Shown in pieces: positions 34,776 to 46,309 of a DNA stretch of 64,000 nucleotides. Numbering within the stretch: position 1 is the stretch's first letter; each line of letters starts with the position of its first letter. The stretch covers positions 310,001 through 374,000 of the forward strand of contig JAECYW010000005.1 in the NCBI GenBank assembly GCA_023014335.1. The letters are read 5' to 3'. This DNA comes from Galerina marginata. Lineage: Eukaryota; Basidiomycota; Agaricomycetes; Agaricales; Galerinaceae. A program made the position numbers and the translations under genes. Below the pieces are notes generated by a model. That model was given only the letters and a program-made list of their open reading frames with translations. It was not told where the DNA came from and searched no databases.

Positions 34776-35560
34776 AGTGTGTTGTTGAACGTTGAACGTT
34801 GATGATGAAACAGTGGACTAACCATGGGTGTGGGCGTAGATGACGAGAAAGCTTGACTAGCGGAATGTCCTTCCACCTCACGAGCCCCGGTACCTCCCAA
34901 TATAAGGACAGTGAACCGATGCTCGGATGCTGTTGCGAGCAAAGTATCAGGTAGCGTGGAGAAACCAGGATACGGGAAGGCCTTCAGGTTGGTCGTGAAA
35001 TGAGTCTATGTGATTCAATCTTATTTCCCAGATACTTACTCCCCCCCCGATCCTAGTTAACTTCGTCTGCCTCTTCTGTCGCCTCGCCTTCGACAATGTT
35101 TGCTTCCTTCTGTACATGTTAAAGGCCGGGTTCAGACACGATTGATCGCGCGCTCTTGGGTGCGTCATCATGGAGAAGCAAGACTGCGCCGGCGCTGATG
35201 AGAAGCTTGAATGGGTAGTAGCCAAGTCCATCTCGCGGACGCCCCCTGTTTTGACGTTGGTAAGAAGCTTGACCGTAGATGCGCTTACCTCATACCTTTT
35301 TTCTCATCGCGAACTTTAACAAGAGCCCTAAGACGAGCCGGCCATTTAATTTCTGTGATAGATTCCTCTATACGAGGAGCCGCATTCCAGCCCCATCGAT
35401 TGGTATGCTAGACGCTCCAGTTCCAGTTGCGTTTGTTACGCTATCAATTTATTTAAGTTTAATCGATTATTTATTGCATGGGCGTGAATACGTACGTTAT
35501 CAGGGTGAAGGCAGGCGGCTATGCTGCATCCCAACTGCAACCTAGAATGGTGCAAGTGGC
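34776..35560 (-). repeat. inverted copy of the unit-junction sequence at 54460-55160
   Basis: Going leftwards the order mirrors the A/B junction: 35340-35550 matches 54460-54660 (GGTTGCAGTTGGGATG, GTCTTCACGCC, TTGGGGCTG on the complementary strand). 35040-35235 matches 54840-55070 (HDDA/HDDT fragment, GGCAGACGAAGTTAACTAGGATCGG). 34950-35030 matches 55080-55165 (CATAGA.TCATTTCACGAC). A copy of the first part only is at 39440-39660. Confidence 0.7.
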
Positions 35561-35852
35561 TTCCAGGTATCCGACACTCATTCCGTCGAATTAGATCTCC
35601 ATTCTTTCATGCTCTAATTTTGACGGCAGTTTGAAATTTTTGATTCTATGCCGTCTGGTGTTTCTTATATTCGGAACCGCTATTTCACATTTTGCCTTCC
35701 TTCCCCAATTCACAATCCAGTGAAGTAATTCGTTTTATTTCCCTCTTATGTGCCGGGTTTCCGGTCCTTATTTAAAGAATATAACCCCTGTAGTCAGCAG
35801 AACGCTTCCGCACGGAGTGACATTTCCGACAAACAAATCCGACGCTCTTTGT
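35561..35852. other. short intergenic stretch, nothing recognised
   Basis: 3' flank of the minus-strand helical-protein paralogue. Confidence 0.4.
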
Positions 35853-36854
35853 CTACAACGCAGATATGTAGCTCACTAGAGCACTCTCCAAAGCTTCATA
35901 TAATGGGCGAACCCCTTTGGTTTGTAAGCGGTTTCTCTTCAATTGCTCATCAAGGGACTTCGCATCCTCTTCCAACTACAAAAATGAGTAAGCAATTGAC
36001 GAACAAATTTGTAAATGCAGAGCCATCTACCATGCACCAGATGCCTTCCATTCCACTTAGCTTCTGGGTTGTTTCATCGAACTTGGAAGTGTGATTTCTC
36101 AATTTCTCCATAACGCGGTGTATGAATTCTCTATTATTGTCCAAAGGATCCCACTCGAAACGATTGCCATTGATGGTGTCAAAATCTTTTTCGAAGGCAG
36201 CGACGTCCGGTTTGAGATCGAAGAACTTGTTGCCGAGCTCCAGGGCTGGCATTTGAGAAGCCGTGATATTCTGTAACAGCTTTGGTCATGTTTCATCCAC
36301 AGGTAAGTCGGTACTCACCTTGACGTAGTCTTCAAGATGCCTCAACTTTGTAGTAATATCCGGCTCATTACTCACGAGCATGGGCAATAAGACATAGACG
36401 AACTCTAACACAGTCTGTCAGGTGTGATCAACAAGATCAAAGGCAAAAATTTTTACCGTGAATTTGCTTCTGAAGCTCCGTAATGCTTGCTTTAGACTGG
36501 CCCAAAGTGACACTGTAGCGCTGCGAAAATGAAGACATCGGCCCCTGTAAATTTCCACCCCCGATGAACGAGACTAACCGTGTGTAATTCTTCCCACCTG
36601 GCGCCAAATTTCTCGTTATTTTGTAACAGATCTCGGCCGTCAAACTCGTTTACGATGCCTTGGACGGTCGCAAAGCTCTGTTCTACTTGGGCAGCATCAT
36701 GGGCAAGGTCTGCGAAATCATAACAGATCTGTTTTCGCATGTCAACGCCATTTCTTTTCAATGCGTTTCCCAATGTTTCCTGCGCAAATTTCAGGCTGCG
36801 AGGAAGCCCGCCGGCGATTTGGAGTTCTTGTAAGAATATGGAAACGAATTTCGT
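35853..36854 (-). pseudogene. unrecognised helical protein, copy 2; ATG replaced by ACG
   Basis: Paralogue of the gene at 19544-21017 on the other strand. Five exons (36854-36579, 36520-36457, 36404-36319, 36270-36031, 35975-35853) join in frame to a stop, giving 262 codons. Exon 2 is 64 nt as in copy 1, and all splice sites are canonical GT-AG. It lacks the middle exons 4-7 of copy 1. At the position of the copy 1 ATG this gene has ACG, with no in-frame ATG just upstream. It is therefore either silenced by loss of the start, started at the near-cognate ACG, or started at an internal Met about 39 codons in. The intact frame and splice sites favour recent loss or a non-AUG start. Function unknown. 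Confidence 0.55.
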
Positions 36855-38050
36855 GTTCCTGTGCAACTGAGCGACTCGATTGTTTGGTGTGAGGGAAGTT
36901 GGGAGACGAAGGAGTTGGTTGAGCTTTGAAATTGTGCCTACAGATTTTATGTGTAGCTGTAATGGTGTTTAGAACATTCCTTCGGTTAGAATCAGCATGG
37001 CTTGATAGACATCTTATTCAAGTGCGTTCAAGATGTAAAACATGAGCACTTGTGAAAAACGTCCTTAATGATGCCTACAACTAATTCTCCTGAAGGCGTG
37101 CGGTGATGTAAATTGACGACTCTGCTTGAGAGCCTGAAGCGGGAAGTGGCCATTTACACGTCAATGAGCATCCTTTATTTGTAGATTCATACGGGTGTAG
37201 AGAGCAGGCGTCTAGCATGTTAGTCGCCTTGGTTTACCACGTCATGTTATCCCTCTAAAGCATATATAATGTACGATCTGGCGCTACTCTGACACTCAAA
37301 TTGCAAGCTGGCAAGCAACGTTCTGATGGTATTCCTCTGATTAGGATAAATTTAGTCAAGACAGACAGACTACTTACTTACAGTGTGATTTTAGCTTATG
37401 GTACGCATATCCTTTCAGTTTAAATATATGCCTGCGACTGAAACCGACGCTTTCCTATCCAAGTTAGAAGCCCGCTCTGAGTCGAAATGATCAAAAGTCA
37501 CTTCGTGCGGAAGCGACGCTCTTAACAGTTCAATCGTCTTCCTGAGTGCAGGTGTTCCTGTGGGGTGGGGTTGCGGAGATTAAGGACGTCAACTTCCCAA
37601 GTATTTTTCTTTCAGGACCGGAAATTCGGCTCATAGGAGGGAAATTAAACGATTTATTGTACTGGATCGTGCGTTCGGAAAGGAAGGCAAAATGTGAGAT
37701 AGTGGCTCCGAATATACGAAAAGAGAGACTAGAAAGACTCAAAAATTGTTCAAACTGCCGTCCTAATTCAATGGAATGAGCGTGGAATGGTAGCCAAAAT
37801 ATGGCTAGCACTTTTATGAATTCACTGGCGACTAGCCAAGTTGTAACATAGCCGACGCAAGAACGACAAGGAAAGGTGAGGATGAATATCTTATGCAATA
37901 AAGAAAAGCGTCGGGGTTAGGAAGAAAAGGTCCATGCAACGTAGGGATTTCGAAAGGTATGTAGGGGGGGGTATAAACGAAATAGTGAATAGTATGTCCA
38001 CAAAAAGAAAAAATGACGAAGGAGTGAGGCCGTTACAAAAATTCGTCCAT
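36855..38050. other. intergenic, no recognised gene
   Basis: Contains only short frames on both strands; TATAATGTACG near 37265. No repeat match elsewhere in the window was noticed. Confidence 0.4.
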
Positions 38051-39113
38051 TTATGCCGAGGTTACACTCCAGATTTGATTCACGTTTCCACCTCCGCAAG
38101 TCCAGATCTGCAAGATATTCTGGTTGGCCTTGCTCCCGTTCGTGAGGTCCAAGCAGAAGTTGGCAGCGTTGAGCTTGATATTGCCGGACGTGGTGACGGG
38201 TGTCCAGACTTGTTGCGGTACGCTGAGGCATTGCCAAATCTTCATCTTCACCCCGGTGGCCCCTAACGAAGTGTAAGGGAAAGTACGAACGCGAAGGGGA
38301 ATATATACTCACATTGAGATTGAACACCAGCGTCGAGACACCACTGAGAGTTGTCGGCGGGGTTGACGGAAGTTAGGGCATTTCCATTGAATTTCCACTT
38401 CTGGGAGTTGGAAGCGTTGCAGTCAAAGCTGGACAAAGTGTTAAATCACGTAGGTTTAATTGATGAGGGAATAACGTACATGTCAACGGGGGTACCATTT
38501 GCGTAGGTGCCACCCAGAATGCCCACGCATTTCGAGTTATCGCCGTTGGGGTGGATATTTATTGACGAGGAGGGGGGTGGGGCAGAACCGACCTGAACCG
38601 CGACGCTCGTATATTCAATCACAGGAAGCGAGTGGCCCTAAGTTGCAGAGTGAATATCTAGTTCGAAAACGCGTGAAATTACTTACTGGTGGTGTAAGTA
38701 CGGAAACACGCTGGGCTTGGATCGAAGCTTTTCCAGATATGTCGTTGGGAACAGTGAAGGTGAAGTTTTCGAACGTGTTAAGGGTTGTGCCAAATTCACC
38801 CTGGCTCTGGTATTTGCCAATGAAAAGGATTTCGCCCAGGTCAGCGGATGGCGCTGGACAAGGAGACGTCCCACAGGCAACGATGCCAATGACAAGACTG
38901 ACTTCCTCTTGCCCCGCAAATGCGCTCTGGAGGTTCGTAAACAAACGATTCGACTGGGTAACACAACATACGACTTACGGTGTCAATGGGAACAATGACT
39001 TGAACGCCCACACTCTGACCAGGTTGGAGAGTGGCCCCGGGCTTGGGTGCACCGATGGCAAACTGGGCTTGGGCAGCGGCGAAGAGGGAGGCGAGGAAGA
39101 AAAGGAGCTTCAT
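38051..39113 (-). CDS. secreted protein with C-terminal ricin-B-type (beta-trefoil) lectin domain, 286 aa
   Basis: Exons 39113-38979, 38926-38687, 38637-38480, 38428-38313 and 38262-38051 join in phase; donors are GTAAGT, GTAAGT, GTACGT and GTGAGT. Residues 1-17 (MKLLFFLASLFAAAQAQ) form a clear signal peptide. Residues 18 to about 140 (AIGAPKPGATLQPGQSVGV ... SADLGEILFIGKY ... NFTFTVP) match the pattern of an uncharacterised secreted fungal domain. From about residue 147 a beta-trefoil lectin follows, with NGDNSKCVGI, QKW, QWCLD, QQVW, NFCLDLTNGS and NQIW; the QxW repeats are the ricin-B signature for galactose or related sugars. The two domains in one chain suggest a carbohydrate-targeted extracellular protein. 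A TTTAAATA at 39145-39152 is a weak TATA candidate. Confidence 0.85.
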
Positions 39114-39439
39114 TTCGTGCTGGTTTCAAAACAGGCGTTCTTTGTTTAAATACTTGGGTTGTTACGACATTCGGCCCTTCGCTAAGATGATAGAAATCAT
39201 CAGCTGACGTTTGGAAGGTTAATGGAATATCGAAGTCCGACCTCACCTCTGACAAGTTGCGGTCGGATAGCGGCTCAGAGAGGAAACGCCATTTGCCGGG
39301 ATCAAAGTGCGCTCACCTCGGCTTCCTTTCCCCGCACTGTCACGCCCAGAATGGTAGGTCCGCTTCGGTAGAAATGCCAAGCTTAAGACTGTCGGGATTG
39401 TTGATGTGCCTCGATAAAAATAGTTCACTTACGCCAGTT
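39114..39439. other. intergenic, 5' flank of the lectin gene
   Basis: No gene seen; probable promoter of the minus-strand lectin gene. Confidence 0.4.
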
Positions 39440-39660
39440 GCACCATTCTAGGTTGCAGTTGGGACGCAGCATAGCCGCTTGCCTTCACCCTGATAGTGTA
39501 CGTCTTCACGCCAATGCAATAAGTAATCAGTCAAACTTAAATAAATTGATAAAGTGATAAACGCAATTGGAACTGGAATGCCTAGCATACGCATTGTTGG
39601 GGCTGGAATGGCTCTCTGTATAGAGGAATATATGGTGACTATCCAAGTAATTAAATGGTC
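39440..39660 (+). repeat. dispersed short repeat (copies at 35340-35550 and 54460-54710)
   Basis: GGTTGCAGTTGGGACGCAGC, then GTACGTCTTCACGCCAATGCA, TTGATAAAGTGATAAACGCAA and GTTGGGGCTG recur in the same order at 54460 (same strand) and 35550 (opposite strand). No terminal inverted repeats or target duplications were found. It may be a remnant of the duplicated unit or a small unclassified element. Confidence 0.65.
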
Positions 39661-40044
39661 AGCTACATAGGTTAAAAGCTCTCGTTAAAGTTCATCAGGA
39701 TTCTTACCAATGACAAAAACATAACTGGCCATAAAACCGAATTGGAAATAAACAAGATCGGTGTCTAGCTACTTTAAATAATCGAAATGACTACTGGAAT
39801 TTAGAGATATGTACATCCACACCAAACATCGCGAAAGGGAGGTTGACGTTCAGAAACGCGGAGAATAACCATTCCATTTCTGACGTTAAGTTCGAACATC
39901 CGAGGTGATGAATAAAGGAACACGTCGAGATTGATCGATCTGCCTTAAATTTTTCTTCTATGCATCCGCGGCCACAATGACCATACGAGGTTTCGACAAC
40001 CTTCTCTCCTTCACTGGGCTAGAATAACCTGTGGTCATACCGCC
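39661..40044. other. intergenic, nothing recognised
   Basis: A+T-rich, no gene or repeat match noticed. Confidence 0.4.
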
Positions 40045-40047
40045 TCA

Positions 40048-40411
40048 CACTGCGTGCACCGCACCATATTTGAGCTCAGAATATGGTAAAGATACGTTAA
40101 GATTTGGCGGTCTATCTTTATCGTATTCAGTCAAAGAATATGGTAGCAAAATAACATATTCTTTATGTACCTTGACTACAATCAGCCACCAGAATATGGT
40201 GCTCCCCAATGGTAAAAATATGGAACGTCAACAAAGGATATACCAGTGTGTTAACCATACCTGAGCCGTATTTTTAGAACATATTTGCCCAGAATATGGT
40301 GCCACAATATTCTTTGTGAAATCAAACAAAGAAAACGTTAACAATACACCGGCAAATCTTACCGTATTTATTAGATATTTCGCCTCAAAATATGTTTCCA
40401 TGCACGCAGTG
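40048..40411. mobile_element. CACTA-like MITE, 364 bp
   Basis: Perfect 11-bp terminal inverted repeat CACTGCGTGCA (40048-40058 and 40401-40411), flanked by the 3-bp direct repeat TCA (40045-40047 and 40412-40414). Inverted similarity extends inwards, and the motif AGAATATGGT recurs subterminally (40079, 40136, 40191, 40292). CACT ends, subterminal repeats and a 3-bp TSD fit the CACTA superfamily. No coding capacity. Its terminal motif is related to but different from that of 7124-7495. Confidence 0.75.
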
Positions 40412-40414
40412 TCA

Positions 40415-42145
40415 AGCTCTTTCAACCCAACACTCACGCCCTCGCGTCTTATCTGAATCAGAATATAACCATTCACTCTTTTATTTCACCCACCATCGCG
40501 CCGTCCGACGGCAACTATATTTCAGTCGTGATACAGCACACTCTGTTATTGCAAACGTCGGTGTTGGGAATTACTCGAGTAGTAGCCATGCAAGGTCCGA
40601 GCCAATCGCACACTGGCGCCAAATTGAGCTGGCGCTTTGTCACCTAACTCGTGCTCTAGATCAGTACTAGTAGCTCACTTACGAAGCACCTATTCACCTC
40701 TACACGAATCTTTTAGTATTAGAATTAGGTTGTATATTCTAGCTACATTGCAGGTCGGTAACAAATTTACTCGTACATGGCGATTGTGCATGTTCAACAG
40801 ATGCCGGTTGTTACCACCTCTGTATCTGAGCTTGGATCGTAGGGGCAGGAGGAGGGGGAGGAACTTGGACTCAACAAATACCTCTCCTTCTGAATCCCAT
40901 CCGTTTCTGTCAAGGCATTTGGATTATCGCTAGCTGATCTATTTACGAAAGATTAAACCCATCCCGCTAAATCGGGGTAGGCGGAATCCTCATTCCAGCT
41001 TCGAACCCTAGCATTGTTATGTGCTGCAATCAAAAACAGCGAGAACATTTCGAAAGTAAATGGAACCAGCACATTGTGAGGGCATCTGGATCATGGAAAG
41101 TGCGCCATCAAAAGTGCGGCGATCAGTGCGGCGGCAATGCCCGCCGCACTCTCGTGACGTCCATCCCCACACGTGAGCACACGCGTATACCTCGGCGCGT
41201 CGCGTCGCCCTTAGTGCTACTGGTAACCCTTGGTTCAGAGGCCGCAGCGACACATATGGCCTCGGCGCGGGCTTCGGACTCGTGCTCTCCCTCTCTGTCT
41301 CTCCCAGCGTAGGCGAAGTGGCAACAGGTATGTTCGGAGAACGGTTCGGGGACCTTTTGCACGATAACGACCTTTTGCACGATGAGGGCAGGCCGTACTC
41401 GTCTGTCAGCTGGCGTGGGGGCGGGCGTTCGACCATGGCTTCGAGGAGCTGGGATGGATGGGTCAGAACACTCTCAACCCTGATTGATATGTGGAACAAG
41501 AACAAGAGCACCAACCTCCTTGCGCAGCTCCTCGCCAGGATACTCTCCCTCCATCTCTTCCAGTTCAAGAAGGACCTGACCCTTCTTAAACACCTCGCCT
41601 TCCTCCTCGACCCCTATCCTTTTTCTCGTTTTGCGACAAGTATTACTTAGTATTGAGGCAAATAACTGGTCAAATTATTATGCTATTTAAAAACTAGTAG
41701 TAAACAGGCCAAAGACAATTTAAATAGGTTGTTTAAGCCTAAGCGAGAGGGCGATATATAGCATAAGGTGGGTGGGGGTGTTTTGAGCGAGCGCCGCGGT
41801 GGGGAATCAAGACGGCTGGAGGCTGACGCGCTGAACGGCTGAGGTCAGCTGCGGAAGACGCCGCCGCACACAGCGGCGGTCATGTGCGGTGGTGTTTCCA
41901 TAATCCAGATTTACTGCACATTGTCGCAACTCAAGATTAAATTCAACGAGAATCGAGATATCGGTGGTAGTAAGGTAGGCTGTAGTCGAATAAATATATC
42001 CACAAAAACGACAAGAAAAAAAAATGCACGAAACAGAAACAAAAAGTGTAAAAAAATCAAGAAGACGAGAGAAAGAACGAAAAAATGCCAAAAATCAAGT
42101 CCATCCATCCACCCATCTATCGCGAACCACGAATCAAGCCTTAAC
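40415..42145. other. no confident gene; possible minus-strand gene remnant at 41140-41640
   Basis: On the minus strand 41640-41500 reads EVFKKGQVLLELEEMEGEYP and similar charged text before stops intervene, followed by further open pieces down to 41140. I do not recognise it. A 10-bp-stem hairpin AGTGCGGCGG-CAATGC-CCGCCGCACT lies at 41125-41150, and CCTTTTGCACGATAACGA/CCTTTTGCACGATGAGGG is a direct repeat at 41357-41391. 41650-42145 is the 3' flank of the SKT5-like gene. Confidence 0.35.
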
Positions 42146-45100
42146 CTACATAACAACACAATCCTTCTCCTCAGCCTTAGCCCCATGAATCCCCATCTCC
42201 GCGAAAGTCTGCGGTCGATTCCCACTCGTAGGTCTCGCCGTCGCCGTCGTCGGCCCTCCTCCTGGTCCTCCTCCAGCGCCTCCTCCTCCTGTAGGACCAG
42301 GCGTGGATAAAGCAGGTATAGGCGTATCCACAGTCGAGGTTGAGTTCGCGATGGCGTTGAGGTTGGTGCTCGAGTTGGAGTTGGAGTTTGAATTAGACCC
42401 CGAGCTCGAGCCAAACCCGAACGCAGCTAACCGCCCCTTCCCGCCCACCGCGCCAGAGTTGATCCCCAGATCCGCAAAGGTTGCAGGTTGCACTTTGCTC
42501 GCGTTTGCGTTCGTGGTCGAGTTTGACGGCGCAGGATCATCCACCAAGTTCAACCGCATCCTCTCCAGCTTACTCCTCCCCTCCCCCGCTCCTGCTCCCG
42601 GGCGGCCTGGGCTGCTTCCTGCGCCGTGAACACCCGGACTCGACGAGCGGCCTCCTTGGGGCGTCACACGCCCGGAGGGACTTTCGTTCCTCCTCCTCTG
42701 GTTCGGGTTCGGGTTCGGGTTCGAGGTCGGGCTTTGCGTGCGTTGGGGCTGGTACTGGCCTTGTCCCTGGCCTTGTTGCGGGTACGCGCTCGGCTGGTTT
42801 TGGTTCTGATCATAAGTCTGTTCTCTCAACACCGGCATCCTCCCCCCTCCCGTAGCAGGTGCTGAAACGGGCCCAGGACCAGCGTACCCAGCTGCCAGAG
42901 AGTTTTTGCGGATAACATCAACCACCATCCGCCCATCCTGTCTTCTCCTCCCCTGTCCGCGTCCTGGTCCAGCGCCTTGTGCTTGTGCTTGTGCTTGTCC
43001 TCCCGCACCCCCTCCCTGCCTTCCCCCCGGTCCTGCGCTCGCAGGTCCACCCACACCACCCGCACCAGCCCCCTCCTCCCACGCAACAGCACTAGGAAAC
43101 ACCCTTCCCTCCCACGGCGGGCTTAACGGCTCCTCCTCCGCCCTCCTCATCGCCTGTGTCCGCCTCCTGCCCAACTTTGCTTCTGTGAGCTGATCGTGCT
43201 CCGAGCGGGTGAGTAGGGAGGGGGTGGGAGCGGTTAGGGCGAGGAGGCGGGCGGGGGCGTCTGGGTTGGCGTGGGCTGCTGCCTAGAGGGGGAGAGGGGC
43301 GGGTTAGTTTGGGTTTGGGGACGGGAGAAGGGGGGGGGGAAGGGAAGAAGGGAGGAAGGAAAGAATGAAATAATAAAGGAGGACGGTGTGGCGTGGCCAG
43401 CCAAACGACCAACTAAGCACTAAGCACCAAGCACCAACCAAGCAGGAAGGGAAAGAAGAAAGTAGGCAGGAGGTCGGCATTGGGTTAACCAACCGACCAA
43501 CCAACCGACCGACCGACCGACCAGCTAACCAAGCAGCGAAGAGAGAAAGAAAGAAAGAAAGAAAGAAAGAAAGGTCATCTAAAGACAAAATCAAAATTAA
43601 AATCGCAATCGAAATCGAAGAAGGGAAGAAAGGGATATGAAGCCCATGAACGAATGAATGAATGAAGGAAGGAAGGAAGGAAGGAATGAGATAAAACCAA
43701 GACGAGAGGAAGGGAGGATAAGCCGAGCAGCAACAAAAAGAGCGTTGATATACGAAAAACGAGAACGGACAAAGGAAAACGGAAAACGATCGAGTTTGAG
43801 AATACGAATAAGAATGAATGAAAACAGGAAATCAAGACGAACAGAGAACAGAGAACAGAGAACAGAGAACAGAGAAAAAAAAAGAAAGAAGACAGAAGAC
43901 AGAGCAAACGAACCTTCTGATACCACTCAACAGCCTTCCCGACATCCCTAACCTGCCCAACACCCACCTCCGCATAATACCCCATCGCGAACTCCGCGCT
44001 CGGCAGACCCTTCCTCGCCGCTCTTGACGCAAACACCAACGCCAACCCCTCATCCTTCTCAAAGCCTCCTGCCGCTCCTCCCCCCCCTCCTAGCCCATCA
44101 CCCTGCTGTAACTGCGACTGCGACTGGGAGGCGAGTGCAGCCCCCCCACTCCCACACAAAAACCACTTCGAAAGCGCCATATCCGCCTCCACCTCCCCCC
44201 CCTCACTCGCAAGACTGTAATACCTCACACTCATCAACGGGTCGAACACGAACGGGGGCTCTGCGAACTCGTATGCGTGGCCTAGCTTATACTGCGCAGG
44301 CCCGAAGTGTAAATAAGCCGCGCGTTCGAGGTGTTTGCGCGCTTCGAGGGCGGGGGCGGAGTTGGGGGGGATGTAAGGCAGGAAGAGAGGGGGGGGCAGG
44401 GGAGAGGGAAGAGAAGTGAACTCGGAGAGCAGGAGGAGGGCGTATACGTATGCGGGCTGCGGGGTGGGGAGGGAGGCGAGGAGGGCGGCGCGGTGTAGCA
44501 GGGGGAGGGCGAGGGGGGGGGATGGGGGGAGGGAGAGTTGGCCTAGGAGGTGGGCCATTCCTAGGCGCTGGAGGTGGGGGGTGTCAGTGTCATCTTTGAA
44601 AACCGCGAGAAAACGGAAAGAAAACGGAAAGAAAGGAAAGAAAGAGGAGGAGAGGGGAAAGGAGAACAAACGCACATACAAACACCCCTCAACCCCCGCC
44701 TTCGCCCCCCTCTCAAAACACTCTCTCGCATGCGTGAAGTCATTAAAGTTCTCATAATCCCTGCCCAACCTAAACCACGCCGCCGCGTGCCCGCCCCGCG
44801 CAGCAGCCTCGAAGTCGCGGAACGCGGTGCGCGGGTTGTGTGCGACGTGCGCCGGGAAGGAGCCTGTTGCTGCTAGGGTGGCGCGGATGGAGATGGCTTC
44901 TGAGATGTAGGGCGGCATCTTTGGCTGTCCTTGACCCCCGCCCCCACCCCCGCCCCCGCCCTGAGGAGGATTCCAACTCCCAGCGAGCTGCAGTACGAGC
45001 GGTACCGCCACCTGCGCGAGCCCCGCAAGCACCGGATCCGCAATACTGACAGGCCCAACCGGCGGATCAGGGTTCGCGACTCCGTTAGCGTGCGGGCCTG

Positions 45101-46092
45101 CGCGATCGACGAGGAAGAACACGTCGCGGCACCACGCGATCTTGAGCGTGGGGTCGTGGGTTGGTGATTGGATTTGGGAGGCTGCTGCTTGGAGCTGGGC
45201 GAGTTGGGGGAGGGGGGCTGTTAGCGGTGGGAGGGTTCCTGGGGCTGTTGTTGATGGTGGTGGCGCGGCGGTTATGGGTGGAGCGGGGGCAAGGGCGGGG
45301 GCGGGGGCGGGGGCGGGTTGGGGAGGGATGGGTTGAGGAGGCGGGTAGGCGAGCTGTTGTTGTTGTTGTTGAGGCGGTGGCTGGGCCTGAGGCTGGGGAG
45401 GAAGCTGCTGCTGCTGCACGGGAGACGCGTACGACGCCATGGAGAGGTTCGCGAGAGAAGTCGAAAGATCGACTGGCGGTGCTGTATAAGTCGTCCCGAC
45501 CTGGTTCTGGTTCTGGTTCTGAGCAGACCAAGGCGTCCAATTCGGCTGCTGCTGCTGTTGAATCTGCGGGGGTGCGGCTCCGGGCATGACGAATCCGGGG
45601 GCATAGTTGATCGGGGTCTGTGGTGGCAGACTCAAACTCTGCTGATGCTGGTGCTGGTGCGGGTGTTGATGTTGGATTTGCTGCTGCTGCTGATGCGCAT
45701 GTGGATGTGGATGTGGACGCGTCAGCGATTGTTGCCTATACACCTGCTCGTCCAGCTTTCTTGCCATCTATCCATCCAACCCAACCCAACCCGTCCAGTC
45801 AGTCAGTCAGCCAGTCCACACCACCACGATCATAATCAGTACTCACATCAGCAGGTATCGACGGATCCACTCTATGCGGTCTCGGCGCTATCATCGGGTG
45901 CTCGAACCTTGGCGGCGACTCGATCTGGTTCTCATACGGGCTCGGAGTGTTGTACCTCTCCGTTTGCAGACGCAGGTCGGGGGGGAGGGGCGGGAGAGGT
46001 GGGGGTGCTCCTGGGTTAGGGTTCAGACTCCCATTATGAAAGCGAGCGTCGTTCGTCTCGTATGGACGGGGTGGGACGGGGGGTGCAGACAT
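42146..46092 (-). CDS. SKT5: SKT5/CHS4-like chitin synthase activator, Sel1 repeats and CaaX box, 1042 aa
   Basis: Exons 46092-45847, 45767-44676, 44567-43914 and 43282-42146 join in phase 0. The N-terminus holds a PPRFEHPMIAPRPHRVDPS motif, then (exon 2) MARKLDEQVYRQQ, a Gln/His/Pro-rich low-complexity stretch and DPTLKIAWCRDVFFLVDRAG. From about residue 320 come Sel1-like TPR repeats, including AFRDFEAAARGGHAAAWFRL, YRLGMAHLLGQL, AQYKLGHAYEFA, ADMALSKWFLCG and AEFAMGYYAEVGVG. The long Gly/Pro/Ser-rich tail ends KDCVVM, a CaaX prenylation box like that of yeast Chs4. Family members activate and localise chitin synthase III at the plasma membrane and septum. Intron 3 (43913-43283) is unusually long (631 nt) and full of simple repeats. 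Its 5' end and upstream region are duplicated at least six times in the window. Confidence 0.88.
43490..43880. repeat. microsatellite cluster in SKT5 intron 3
   Basis: (ACCA/ACCG)n at about 43490-43535, (GAAA)n at 43546-43573, (GAAT/GGAA)n at 43650-43687 and (AGAACAG)n at 43842-43877. Read on the gene strand these form pyrimidine-rich tracts that may affect splicing of this long intron. Confidence 0.85.
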
Positions 46093-46309
46093 GGATATGG
46101 TTGGATGGGCTGTGATGAGGAGAGAAGAGAGGAGAGGAGAGAAGATATAGGCTGGATAGCCTTTGATGGGCGTTGGCGTTGCTCATCGTGATCACCGTGA
46201 GGGTTGGGATGATTTCTTTTTCCATTAGGTAATGCACAGCCACATTGGTTTTGTCTTTCCGTCTTTCCGTCTTTCCCGCTTTTCACAGATGGTTCTGCGA
46301 TTACCACCA

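Noticed and set aside
38499..39149. 216-codon plus-strand frame
   Set aside because: Antisense to the lectin gene, which has a signal peptide, four phase-consistent introns and lectin motifs; the plus frame has no recognisable features.
41017..41568. 183-codon minus-strand frame as a gene
   Set aside because: No homology recognised, no splice structure, and a neighbouring frame looks more protein-like; at most a gene remnant.
43575..45767. Single 730-codon minus-strand frame
   Set aside because: It reads through two GT-AG introns of the SKT5-like gene (44675-44568 and 43913 onwards). The intron-derived parts are low-complexity Phe/Ser/Leu runs, so the spliced model was used instead.
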